From CAZCJA01 sp964499015 (GTDB lineage Bacteria > Elusimicrobiota > Elusimicrobia > F11): a stretch of DNA of 5,641 nt. The notes under the pieces were generated by a model. The model worked only from the letters and a program-made list of their open reading frames with translations. It did no database searches and was not told the origin of the DNA. This document shows positions 1-5,641 of this stretch, piece after piece. The stretch spans positions 1 through 5,641 of the forward strand of contig CAZCJA010000101.1 in the NCBI GenBank assembly GCA_964499015.1, written 5' to 3'. The number at the start of each line of letters is the position of its first letter. Position 1 is the first letter of the stretch. The position numbers and the translations under genes were made by a program.

Positions 1-1
1 T

Positions 2-784
2 TTTTTAATGGGCGGCCTGCTGGAAAAGTCGCCGACCGACGTTTTTGTATCGAAGAAAACCATCCTGGATGATGAAACGGCCAAGCACTTCCGCGAATTG
101 ATCTTAAAGCGTAAGAAGCACGTGCCGGCCGCTTATTTGCTCGGGCGCAAGAATTTCATGGGCTTTGACTTCGAGGTGAACCCGTTTGTGTTGATTCCGC
201 GCCCGGAAACGGAACTGCTGGTGGAATGGGCGGCGCATGAAGCCAAAGCGCAGCGCAAAGAACATTTCAATATTTTAGACGTGGGCACCGGGTCGGGATG
301 TATCGCCACGATGCTTGCCATACTGGTGCCCAAATCCAGCGTTACGGGGATCGATATTTCGTCCGAGGTTTTGCAGACCGCCGAGCGCAACGCGGGGAGG
401 CTTTTCTTAGGCGGAAAAGTGCGGTTTTTAAGCTCGAATTTGTATGCAGAGCTGGGCCCTGAATCGGAGGGGGTTTTTGATATGATTATTTCCAACCCAC
501 CGTATGTAACCCGGTCAGAATATGAGTCGTTGGAAGCGGACGTTAAAAACCACGAACCGCGTCTTGCTCTCGTGGCGGGAGACGATGGTTTGAGCGTGCT
601 CCGCCCGCTTATTCTGGAAAGCAGGCGCTTTCTTAAGGCCAGCGGGCTGTTGATGCTGGAAATCGGCTACAAGCAGGCCGCGGCCGTGCGGGAAATTCTG
701 ATTTCTGCCGGTTATCAAGACGTTCAAATTCGCAAAGATTTTGGCGGTCACGACCGGATGGTTTTGGCCCGCAAAGGAAAATAA
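2..784 (+). CDS. prmC: PrmC, peptide chain release factor N5-glutamine methyltransferase (5' partial)
   Basis: PrmC (HemK family) transfers a methyl group from S-adenosylmethionine to the glutamine of the GGQ motif in release factors RF1 and RF2, in the cytoplasm. Counting from the ATG at 8, the sequence shows the linker motif LIPRPETE (62-69), the SAM-binding glycine-rich motif DVGTGSGCIA (91-100), the acidic GID after the second strand (114-116), and the family signature NPPY (163-166), whose Asn and Pro-Pro-Tyr bind the target glutamine. The C-terminal NHEPRLAL and GGHDR stretches also fit. The reading frame is open to the window edge, with Phe-Leu before the ATG. Alignment by eye with E. 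coli PrmC (277 aa) places this Met inside the N-terminal helical domain, so about 25 residues and the true start lie upstream. The stop overlaps the murA ATG by one base. prfA often precedes prmC, but that region is not visible. Confidence 0.95.
   Translation, partial: FLMGGLLEKSPTDVFVSKKTILDDETAKHFRELILKRKKHVPAAYLLGRKNFMGFDFEVNPFVLIPRPETELLVEWAAHEAKAQRKEHFNILDVGTGSGCIATMLAILVPKSSVTGIDISSEVLQTAERNAGRLFLGGKVRFLSSNLYAELGPESEGVFDMIISNPPYVTRSEYESLEADVKNHEPRLALVAGDDGLSVLRPLILESRRFLKASGLLMLEIGYKQAAAVREILISAGYQDVQIRKDFGGHDRMVLARKGK
773..778 (+). promoter_or_regulatory. Ribosome binding site of murA
   Basis: AAAGGA lies inside the last codons of prmC, five bases before the ATG at 784. It supports that ATG as the murA start, which itself overlaps the prmC stop in a TAATG arrangement. 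Confidence 0.6.
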
Positions 785-2037
785 TGGACAAGTTTCAAGT
801 TTGGGGCGGACGGCGTTTGCGCGGCACCATCGAGGTGTCGGGCTCAAAGAACGCGGCACTGCCCATTCTTTTCGCGACTCTTTTAACCGATGAACCCTGT
901 ATTCTTGAGCGCGTGCCACGCCTGGCGGACATCGACACTTCGATCAAACTGCTGACAACGCTCGGCAAAAAAGTCGAATGGGCCGGGAAGAAACTTGTCA
1001 TCACAAAAGCCAAGAAACTCACCGGGCTTGCGCCGTACGACTTGGTCCGCCGCATGCGGGCGAGCGTGTTGGTTATGGGCCCGTTGCTCGCACGCATGGG
1101 GAAAGCGCATGTAAGTTTGCCGGGTGGTTGCGCGATCGGCGCTCGTCCCGTCAATTTTCATATTTCAGGCTTCAAGCAAATGGGCGTTCACTTTGAGATT
1201 CAAAAAGGCTACATCGACGCACGCGTGAAGCAGCTTAAGGGCGGCATCGTGAAATTCCCATACGCCAGCGTGGGTGCCACAGAAAATCTGATGATGGGCG
1301 CCGTTTTGGCCAAAGGCACGACCGTGATTAATAGCGCGGCGCGCGAGCCGGAGATCGTCGACTTGGGCCTAATGCTGAAAAGCATGGGTGCGTCCATTCG
1401 TGGTTTGGGAACGCCCACAATCACGATTCAAGGCGTGGATTCGCTGGGCGGCGTGCATCACACCGTGATCCCGGACCGCATTGAGACCGGTACATTTATT
1501 ATCGCCGCGGCGATCACCAAGGGCGACGTTACGCTGCGCGGCGTCGATTTGAGCCATTTATCGGACGTGATTAGGCGTCTTAAAAAGGCGGGCCTATCAA
1601 TCAAGACGCAGGGTGACAATGTTCGCGTGCGTTGGGTGCGGCCGTTGAGGCCGGTGAGCGTAAAGACGGATGTGTACCCTGGTTTTCCAACGGACATGCA
1701 GGCCCAATGGATTACGTTAATGAGCGTGCTCAAGGGCTCCTGTAAAATTTCAGAAACCGTATTTGAAAACCGTTTTTTACACGTGCAGGAACTGCTTCGT
1801 TTTGGCGCGGACATCACACTAAAAGGGCGAGAAGCGATCATTAAAGGCGTCGAACACTTGTCGGGCTGCGCGGCGATGGTGTCGGACTTGCGCGCCGGTG
1901 CGGCGCTGGTCCTCGCGGCGCTGGCCGCTGACGGGCAGAGCGATATTTTACGCATTTATCATTTGGACCGCGGTTATGAAGATTTGGAACAAAAACTGAG
2001 CAAATTGGGCGCTAGAATCCGCCGGGTGAAAGAGTGA
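784..2037 (+). CDS. murA: MurA, UDP-N-acetylglucosamine 1-carboxyvinyltransferase
   Basis: MurA transfers enolpyruvate from phosphoenolpyruvate to UDP-N-acetylglucosamine, the first committed step of peptidoglycan precursor synthesis in the cytoplasm. The 417-residue product is essentially the length of E. coli MurA (419). It keeps the substrate-binding Lys22-Asn23 in SGSKNAALPILFA, the flexible catalytic loop LPGGCAIGARP with Cys116 (E. coli Cys115) and Arg121, the PGFPTDMQ motif with the catalytic Asp304, ENRFLHV with Arg330, and HLDRGYE with Arg396 near the C-terminus. The presence of Cys rather than Asp in the loop predicts the normal fosfomycin-sensitive type; this is inferred from known Cys-to-Asp resistant forms. 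The inside-out two-domain EPSP-synthase fold is expected from the family. The start is the ATG overlapping the prmC stop, backed by an AAAGGA site. The C-terminus (KLGARIRRVKE) looks complete and overlaps hisD by four bases. Confidence 0.97.
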   Translation: MDKFQVWGGRRLRGTIEVSGSKNAALPILFATLLTDEPCILERVPRLADIDTSIKLLTTLGKKVEWAGKKLVITKAKKLTGLAPYDLVRRMRASVLVMGPLLARMGKAHVSLPGGCAIGARPVNFHISGFKQMGVHFEIQKGYIDARVKQLKGGIVKFPYASVGATENLMMGAVLAKGTTVINSAAREPEIVDLGLMLKSMGASIRGLGTPTITIQGVDSLGGVHHTVIPDRIETGTFIIAAAITKGDVTLRGVDLSHLSDVIRRLKKAGLSIKTQGDNVRVRWVRPLRPVSVKTDVYPGFPTDMQAQWITLMSVLKGSCKISETVFENRFLHVQELLRFGADITLKGREAIIKGVEHLSGCAAMVSDLRAGAALVLAALAADGQSDILRIYHLDRGYEDLEQKLSKLGARIRRVKE

Positions 2038-3218
2038 GCAAGGCCGTACGGAACACAGTTGAAAAAATCATCAGCGCGGTCCGCCGCGACGGAGATGCTG
2101 CGCTCGTGCGCGAAATTCAGAAGTTTGAAAAGGTGAAAATTGCGCCGGCAAAATTCCGCGTGCCGATCAGTCGGATTAAGTCCGCGCCGTCGCGCATCGA
2201 TAGCGACTTGCGCAAAGCGATAGAAGCTTGCGCGCGCCGCATCAACGATTTTCACTACAACGAACGCAAGCAGATACCGCAATCATGGACCATCGCCAAG
2301 AACGGCGTGCGCATGGGACAAATTTATAACCCCGTATCAGCGGTGGGCATCTATATTCCCGGCGGGCGTTTCTCGTATCCTTCGACATTGCTTATGACGG
2401 CCATTCCGGCGCGTTTGGCGGGTGTGGAACGGATTGTGGTGGTGACGCCGGCGGCACGGTTGTCGGACGAAATTTTAACGGCCGCGCACATCGCGGGCGT
2501 AACCGAAATTTACAAAGTGGGCGGCCCGTCGGCCGTGGCGGCCTTGGCCATCGGCACCAAGACGATTCCAAAAGTGGATTTGATCGTCGGCCCGGGTAAC
2601 GCGTTTGTGACCGAGGCCAAGCGCCAGTTGTTCGGCGAAGTGGGCATCGATTTAATTGCCGGACCATCGGAGCTCGTTGTGCTGGCCGATGAATCGGCGC
2701 CGGCGGCGTTCATCGCGGCCGACATGCTCGCGCAGGCGGAGCACGACCCCGATTCGCAAAGCTTTTTGGTTACCACTTCCGCCTTGGTGTTGAGGGAAGT
2801 GAAGCGCCGTATACCCAACGAGTTTCAGCGTCAGTGTAAGCTCATCCAGGAAAAGGATTTAACGCGCGCCATCGCCAAAGCCAATGAGTTGGCTGGTGAA
2901 CATGTCGAAATTTTCGTGAAGCACCCGCAGATGTGCCTCGACAATTTGAAAAACGGCGGCACCTTTTTTATCGGGGACTGGTCGCCGACCGCGATGGGAG
3001 ATTATTGGGCGGGACCCAGCCACGTCCTGCCCACGGGCCGTGCGGCGCGCTTTATGTCCGGGTTGTCCGTGATGACGTTCATGAAACGCTCGTCGATCGT
3101 TGAAATTTCGTCCGGCGCGTACGCCAAAGGCTGGACCGCCGCATACCGCATGGCTCAGGCCGAAGGCCTGACGCGCCACGCGGAGTCGCTCAAAGTTCGC
3201 ATGACAGAGGGAATATGA
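2034..3218 (+). CDS. hisD: HisD, histidinol dehydrogenase (short form)
   Basis: HisD oxidises L-histidinol to L-histidine through histidinal with two NAD+ and a zinc ion, ending histidine biosynthesis. Visible motifs are YIPGGRFSYPST (107-118), VGGPSAVAALA (162-172), VGPGNAFV (185-192) and the family signature IDLIAGPSEL (205-214). Zinc ligands and catalytic residues are all present by alignment with E. coli: Gln234 and His237 (E. coli 259, 262), Glu289-His290 (326-327), Asp323 (360), His330 (367) and His382 (419). At 394 residues it is shorter than E. coli HisD (434): about 25 residues are missing at the N-terminus and about 12 between His237 and Glu289. The GTG start sits in a GTGA overlap with the murA stop. 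An in-frame TAG at 2013-2015 rules out a start more than six codons further upstream. The upstream bases (GGGTGAAAGA) give only a weak ribosome site, suggesting coupling to murA translation. All active-site residues being present argues for a working enzyme. Confidence 0.95.
   Translation: MSKAVRNTVEKIISAVRRDGDAALVREIQKFEKVKIAPAKFRVPISRIKSAPSRIDSDLRKAIEACARRINDFHYNERKQIPQSWTIAKNGVRMGQIYNPVSAVGIYIPGGRFSYPSTLLMTAIPARLAGVERIVVVTPAARLSDEILTAAHIAGVTEIYKVGGPSAVAALAIGTKTIPKVDLIVGPGNAFVTEAKRQLFGEVGIDLIAGPSELVVLADESAPAAFIAADMLAQAEHDPDSQSFLVTTSALVLREVKRRIPNEFQRQCKLIQEKDLTRAIAKANELAGEHVEIFVKHPQMCLDNLKNGGTFFIGDWSPTAMGDYWAGPSHVLPTGRAARFMSGLSVMTFMKRSSIVEISSGAYAKGWTAAYRMAQAEGLTRHAESLKVRMTEGI
3207..3212 (+). 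promoter_or_regulatory. Ribosome binding site of hisB
   Basis: GAGGGA within the hisD 3' end precedes the hisB ATG at 3215 by two bases, or by four if only GAGG (3207-3210) pairs. The spacing is tight, but it supports the start in the ATGA overlap. Confidence 0.5.
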
Positions 3219-3805
3219 AACAGCGCATTGCCAAAAAACATCGCGTCACCAACGAGACCAACATCTATCTCAAGATGAACCTAGACGGTCAAGGCCGCTA
3301 CAAGGTGTCCACAACGCTGCCCTTCTTGGACCACATGCTGGAGCTTTTTTCCAAACACAGCCTGATCGATCTGGAAATCAAAGCGGCGGGGGACACGCAC
3401 ATCGACGCCCACCACTTGGTGGAAGACATCGGCATAACGATGGGTCTGGCCCTGCGCGACGCGCTTGGCGACAAAAAAGGCATTCAGCGATACGGCTTCT
3501 TCCTGCTGCCGATGGACGAATCGCTGTCGTACGTGGCGATAGACCTGTCCGGTCGCGCGCACATCGAATACGAGGCCAAGGGCATCAAACCGAATTGGAC
3601 CACGTTTGATTTGGACCTACTCGAGGATTTTTACCGGGCGTTGGGCGGCGCGGCGCTCATGAACCTGCACATTAAACTGCTGAAGGGCCGCAACCTTCAT
3701 CACATGGCGGAAGGAATGTTCAAAGCGTTTGCGAAGGCGCTCTCGATGGCCGTTGCCAAAGACAAACGATACAAGGGCATTCCATCCACCAAGGGAAGCC
3801 TGTGA
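3215..3805 (+). CDS. hisB: HisB, imidazoleglycerol-phosphate dehydratase (monofunctional)
   Basis: IGP dehydratase converts imidazole glycerol phosphate to imidazole acetol phosphate using two manganese ions per active site, and the family assembles as a 24-mer. The 196-residue protein carries the N-terminal family start (RVTNET, 10-15), LPFLDHML (35-42), the first metal motif THIDAHHLVED (61-71, with His62, His66, His67 and Glu70), PMDESLSYVAIDLSGR (99-114), and the second metal motif NLHHMAEGMFKAFAKAL (160-176, with His162, His163 and Glu166). The end, GIPSTKGSL, is the usual family terminus. There is no N-terminal HAD phosphatase domain as found in the bifunctional E. coli HisB, so histidinol phosphatase must be supplied by another gene. 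The ATG overlaps the hisD stop (ATGA), and the stop overlaps hisH (GTGA). hisC, which is often found between hisD and hisB, is absent here. Confidence 0.97.
   Translation: MKQRIAKKHRVTNETNIYLKMNLDGQGRYKVSTTLPFLDHMLELFSKHSLIDLEIKAAGDTHIDAHHLVEDIGITMGLALRDALGDKKGIQRYGFFLLPMDESLSYVAIDLSGRAHIEYEAKGIKPNWTTFDLDLLEDFYRALGGAALMNLHIKLLKGRNLHHMAEGMFKAFAKALSMAVAKDKRYKGIPSTKGSL
3791..3798 (+). promoter_or_regulatory. Ribosome binding site of hisH
   Basis: AAGGGAAG in the final codons of hisB lies upstream of the GTG at 3802, with six bases between AAGGG and the start codon. It supports GTG as the hisH start. Confidence 0.6.
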
Positions 3806-4428
3806 ATCTAAACGTCGGGGTTCTCGATTACGGAATGGGCAACCTTCACAGCGTGGCTAAAGCCTTGCAAAATCAGGGCGCGCGCGTGACGGTGTCTTCC
3901 TCTGCGTCCGAACTCGACCGCTCAGACTTGCTTGTCATGCCCGGTGTGGGTTCCTTTGGCGCCGCGATGCGGACGCTCGTGCAAAAAAACATGGACGGTT
4001 TTGTTCGCACGTGGATTCAGAACGACCGCCCCTATTTGGGGATTTGTTTGGGCCTGCAGCTCTTGTTTGAATCGAGCGAAGAATCGCCTGATGTGCCCGG
4101 TTTGTGCGTGTTGCCCGGCAAAGTCGTTAAGTTCCGTGGCGCCATGCGCATTCCGCACATGGGATGGAACAACGTGAAACCATCGAAAGCCGCGGCGCCC
4201 TATTTCAAAGGCATCAAAGCGGCCGATCGTTTTTATTTCGTGCACTCGTATTATCCGGTGCCGGCGAAAAAGTCCAATATCGCTTGCATGACGGAATATG
4301 GAAAAGGCTTTTGCTCGGCCGCTCAGCGCGGCAATTTATTCGCCACGCAGTTCCATCCCGAGAAAAGCGCCGGCGTCGGGCAAACACTGCTGAAGAACAT
4401 ATTCAGCCATGTAAAGGTGGCCGCGTGA
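3802..4428 (+). CDS. hisH: HisH, glutaminase subunit of imidazole glycerol phosphate synthase
   Basis: HisH is the class I glutamine amidotransferase half of IGP synthase; it releases ammonia from glutamine and passes it through the HisF barrel. The 208 residues match the normal family length of roughly 200. The N-terminus (VGVLDYGMGNLHSV, 5-18) is characteristic. The nucleophile elbow YLGICLGLQLLFE gives Cys82, and FATQFHPEKS gives His186 and Glu188, completing the catalytic triad. PGVGSFGAAM (47-56) is the oxyanion-strand region, and RIPHMGWN (116-123) is a HisH-specific motif that separates it from other glutaminases such as TrpG or GuaA. The start is GTG in a GTGA overlap with hisB, supported by an AAGGGAAG site. 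The stop overlaps hisA by four bases. Its partner hisF follows after hisA, the common H-A-F order. Confidence 0.97.
   Translation: MNLNVGVLDYGMGNLHSVAKALQNQGARVTVSSSASELDRSDLLVMPGVGSFGAAMRTLVQKNMDGFVRTWIQNDRPYLGICLGLQLLFESSEESPDVPGLCVLPGKVVKFRGAMRIPHMGWNNVKPSKAAAPYFKGIKAADRFYFVHSYYPVPAKKSNIACMTEYGKGFCSAAQRGNLFATQFHPEKSAGVGQTLLKNIFSHVKVAA
4413..4420 (+). promoter_or_regulatory. Ribosome binding site deciding the hisA start
   Basis: AAAGGTGG, one mismatch from the ideal AAAGGAGG, ends four bases before the GTG at 4425. It favours this GTG over the in-frame ATG at 4164, which would add 87 residues unrelated to HisA. Confidence 0.65.
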
Positions 4429-5141
4429 TTATTATTCCGGCGATCGACCTGCGCAACGGCAAGTGCGTGCGCTTGAAGCACGGCGACGTTAAAGACGAAA
4501 CAATTTATTCCGACGATCCGGTCGCGATAGCGAAGAAATGGGTTTCGATGGGGGCGTCGCGTTTGCATGTCGTCGATTTGGACGGTGCGATATCAGGGGA
4601 ACAAAAAAATTTGGAGCTGGCGCTGCGCATTAAGAAAGAAACCGGTGTACTCGTCCAGTTTGGCGGCGGCGTTCGTTCCAGAGAGTCGCTCAGTAGAATC
4701 ATGGGCGCCGGCATAGAGCGTGTTATTTTGGGCACAATTATTTTGGAAGAAGTAGGTCTCGCCAAAGAGGCGCTGGAAAAATATGGTTCCCGCGTTGTTG
4801 CCGCGCTGGATGTCCGCGACGGGAAAATCGCTACCCGCGGCTGGAAGACCGACTCCGGCTTCCCGCTGGAAGAAGGATTGTCGATCATGGAGAAGCTTGG
4901 GATGCAGGAAGTTGTTTTTACAGACATCAGCCGCGACGGCACGCTGGAAGGCGTTAATACCGACGGCGTACAAAAAGTGATGGGCATGACCAAAATGAGC
5001 GTCATCGCCTCCGGCGGCGTGGGCTCGATGAAAGACATCGAACGCCTAAAAGCCATCAACGTTCACGCCTGCATCGTCGGCAAGGCGATTTACGACGGCA
5101 AGCTCGATCTGCCCGCGGCCATAAAAGCCGCCGCCAACTAA
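4425..5141 (+). CDS. hisA: HisA, ProFAR isomerase (phosphoribosylformimino-AICAR ribotide isomerase)
   Basis: HisA catalyses the Amadori rearrangement of ProFAR to PRFAR, the substrate of HisH-HisF. The 238-residue product is the usual size for this (beta-alpha)8 barrel. It begins IIPAIDLRNGKCVRL with catalytic Asp8 and continues through VVDLDGA (49-55), the first phosphate-binding turn QFGGGVRS (78-85), ALDVRDGKIATRGW (127-140) with the second catalytic acid Asp129, TDISRDGTLEG (166-176), and the second phosphate site IASGGVGSMKD (194-204). The RDG and GW features distinguish it from HisF. The reading frame runs back to an ATG at 4164, but that stretch is hisH read in another frame; the GTG at 4425 puts the first strand exactly at the N-terminus and has a strong ribosome site. 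It overlaps hisH by four bases (GTGA), and its TAA shares one base with the hisF ATG. Confidence 0.96.
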   Translation: MIIIPAIDLRNGKCVRLKHGDVKDETIYSDDPVAIAKKWVSMGASRLHVVDLDGAISGEQKNLELALRIKKETGVLVQFGGGVRSRESLSRIMGAGIERVILGTIILEEVGLAKEALEKYGSRVVAALDVRDGKIATRGWKTDSGFPLEEGLSIMEKLGMQEVVFTDISRDGTLEGVNTDGVQKVMGMTKMSVIASGGVGSMKDIERLKAINVHACIVGKAIYDGKLDLPAAIKAAAN

Positions 5142-5641
5142 TGCTCGCGCGCCGCATTATCCCGTGCCTCGACGTGACCAACGGCCGGGTGGTGAAAGGG
5201 ACCAAATTTTTGAATCTGCGCGACGCCGGCGACCCTGTTGAGATCGCCAAGCGCTACAACGTTGAAGGCGCGGACGAACTAACGTTTCTCGATATTACGG
5301 CCAGCTCGGACGAACGCCCTATCTTGTTGGATGTGGTCACACGCACGGCCGAGCAGGTTTTTATTCCGCTGACGGTCGGCGGCGGCGTCCGTACCGTGGA
5401 AGATTTCAGAACGCTTTTGTCCGCAGGGGCTGACAAAGTTTCAGTGAACTCCTCCGCGGTGAAGAACCCTGATCTGATCGAAGACGCCGCCGACAAATGC
5501 GGTGTGCAGTGCGTGGTGGTCGCCATTGACGCCAAAAAGACGGGCCCGGAAAAATGGGAGGTCTTTATCAATGGCGGGCGAACCCCGGTCGGTTTGGACG
5601 CGGTTACGTGGGCTAAAACGGCGGAGAAGCGCGGCGCGGGC
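5141..5641 (+). CDS. hisF: HisF, cyclase subunit of imidazole glycerol phosphate synthase (3' partial)
   Basis: HisF uses ammonia delivered by HisH to convert PRFAR to IGP and AICAR; AICAR returns to purine synthesis. The first 167 residues of a protein normally near 250 are present, and the frame is open to the window end. Diagnostic stretches are MLARRIIPCLDVTNGRVVKG (1-20) with catalytic Asp11, NLRDAGDPVEIAKRY (25-39), GADELTFLDITAS (43-55), the first phosphate-binding loop LTVGGGVRTVED (77-88), KVSVNSSAVKNP (99-110), and VVVAIDAKK (125-133) with the second catalytic Asp130. The second phosphate site and the C-terminal strands lie beyond the window. The ATG overlaps the hisA TAA (TAATG). 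No purine-rich ribosome site is visible in the 20 bases upstream, so initiation probably depends on ribosomes finishing hisA. hisI or hisE often follow hisF but cannot be seen here. Confidence 0.97.
   Translation, partial: MLARRIIPCLDVTNGRVVKGTKFLNLRDAGDPVEIAKRYNVEGADELTFLDITASSDERPILLDVVTRTAEQVFIPLTVGGGVRTVEDFRTLLSAGADKVSVNSSAVKNPDLIEDAADKCGVQCVVVAIDAKKTGPEKWEVFINGGRTPVGLDAVTWAKTAEKRGAG

Noticed and set aside
1..7. Run of six T at the window start as a terminator tail
   Set aside because: It falls in open prmC coding sequence (Phe-Leu) and there is no upstream sequence to show a hairpin.
8..10. ATG as the true prmC start
   Set aside because: The frame is open to the window edge and the residues around it (FLMGGLLEKS) align inside the N-terminal helical domain of PrmC, so this is most likely an internal methionine.
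978..1196. 72-codon same-strand frame inside murA
   Set aside because: It overlaps the catalytic-loop coding region of murA in another frame and has no recognisable content.
1458..1955. 165-codon antisense reading frame inside murA
   Set aside because: It lies entirely opposite a well-conserved murA and its translation shows no recognisable motif; it is a shadow of codon bias.
2010..2040. Frameshift hiding a normal HisD N-terminus upstream of the GTG
   Set aside because: The upstream bases encode the complete and well-conserved MurA C-terminus in their own frame, and there is no intergenic room for about 25 more HisD codons.
4164..4424. 87-residue N-terminal extension of HisA starting at an ATG inside hisH
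   Set aside because: It is hisH read in another frame, shows no HisA-like or domain-like content, and a strong ribosome site plus the canonical IIPAIDL start favour the GTG at 4425.
4505..5059. 184-codon antisense reading frame inside hisA
   Set aside because: It is opposite conserved hisA sequence, is rich in Ser, Pro and Thr as expected for a complement shadow, and has no family motif.
4425..5641. hisA and hisF as a recent tandem duplication
   Set aside because: Both are (beta-alpha)8 barrels with two phosphate sites, but each carries its own family-specific motifs; the relation is the known ancient HisA-HisF homology.

Overview
The window is a compact, entirely plus-strand run of seven housekeeping genes with no intergenic DNA: prmC (5' end outside the window), murA, hisD, hisB, hisH, hisA and hisF (3' end outside the window). 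All seven are recognised from family motifs read directly in the translations. No RNA gene, mobile element, CRISPR array, promoter or terminator is visible. Nothing here resembles a previously undescribed system; the interest lies in how the locus departs from the usual form of a known one.

Layout: positions 2-784 encode the release-factor glutamine methyltransferase PrmC, which acts in translation termination. Positions 784-2037 encode MurA, the first committed enzyme of peptidoglycan synthesis. Positions 2034-5641 carry a histidine biosynthesis cluster: HisD (last two oxidations), HisB (imidazoleglycerol-phosphate dehydratase), HisH and HisF (glutaminase and cyclase halves of IGP synthase) and HisA (ProFAR isomerase). 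HisA makes the substrate of HisH-HisF, whose product IGP goes to HisB; HisD works at the end of the pathway. The HisB is the short, dehydratase-only form, so histinol-phosphate phosphatase must be encoded elsewhere.

Every gene junction overlaps by 1 nt (TAATG) or 4 nt (GTGA or ATGA), so the run is very probably one transcript with translational coupling. Three of the six visible starts are GTG. hisG and hisC, which often sit in this kind of cluster (order murA-hisG-hisD-hisC-hisB in Geobacter-type operons, from memory), are absent from the positions shown. The HisD N-terminus is also about 25 residues shorter than E. coli HisD at the very junction where hisG would be expected, and HisD has a second shortening of about 12 residues inside the protein, although every catalytic and zinc-binding residue is kept.

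Organism: a bacterium with a peptidoglycan wall and moderately GC-rich DNA. A prmC-murA-his arrangement is seen in Deltaproteobacteria-like and some uncultured Gram-negative lineages (Omnitrophota would be one guess), but the sequence alone does not settle the phylum.
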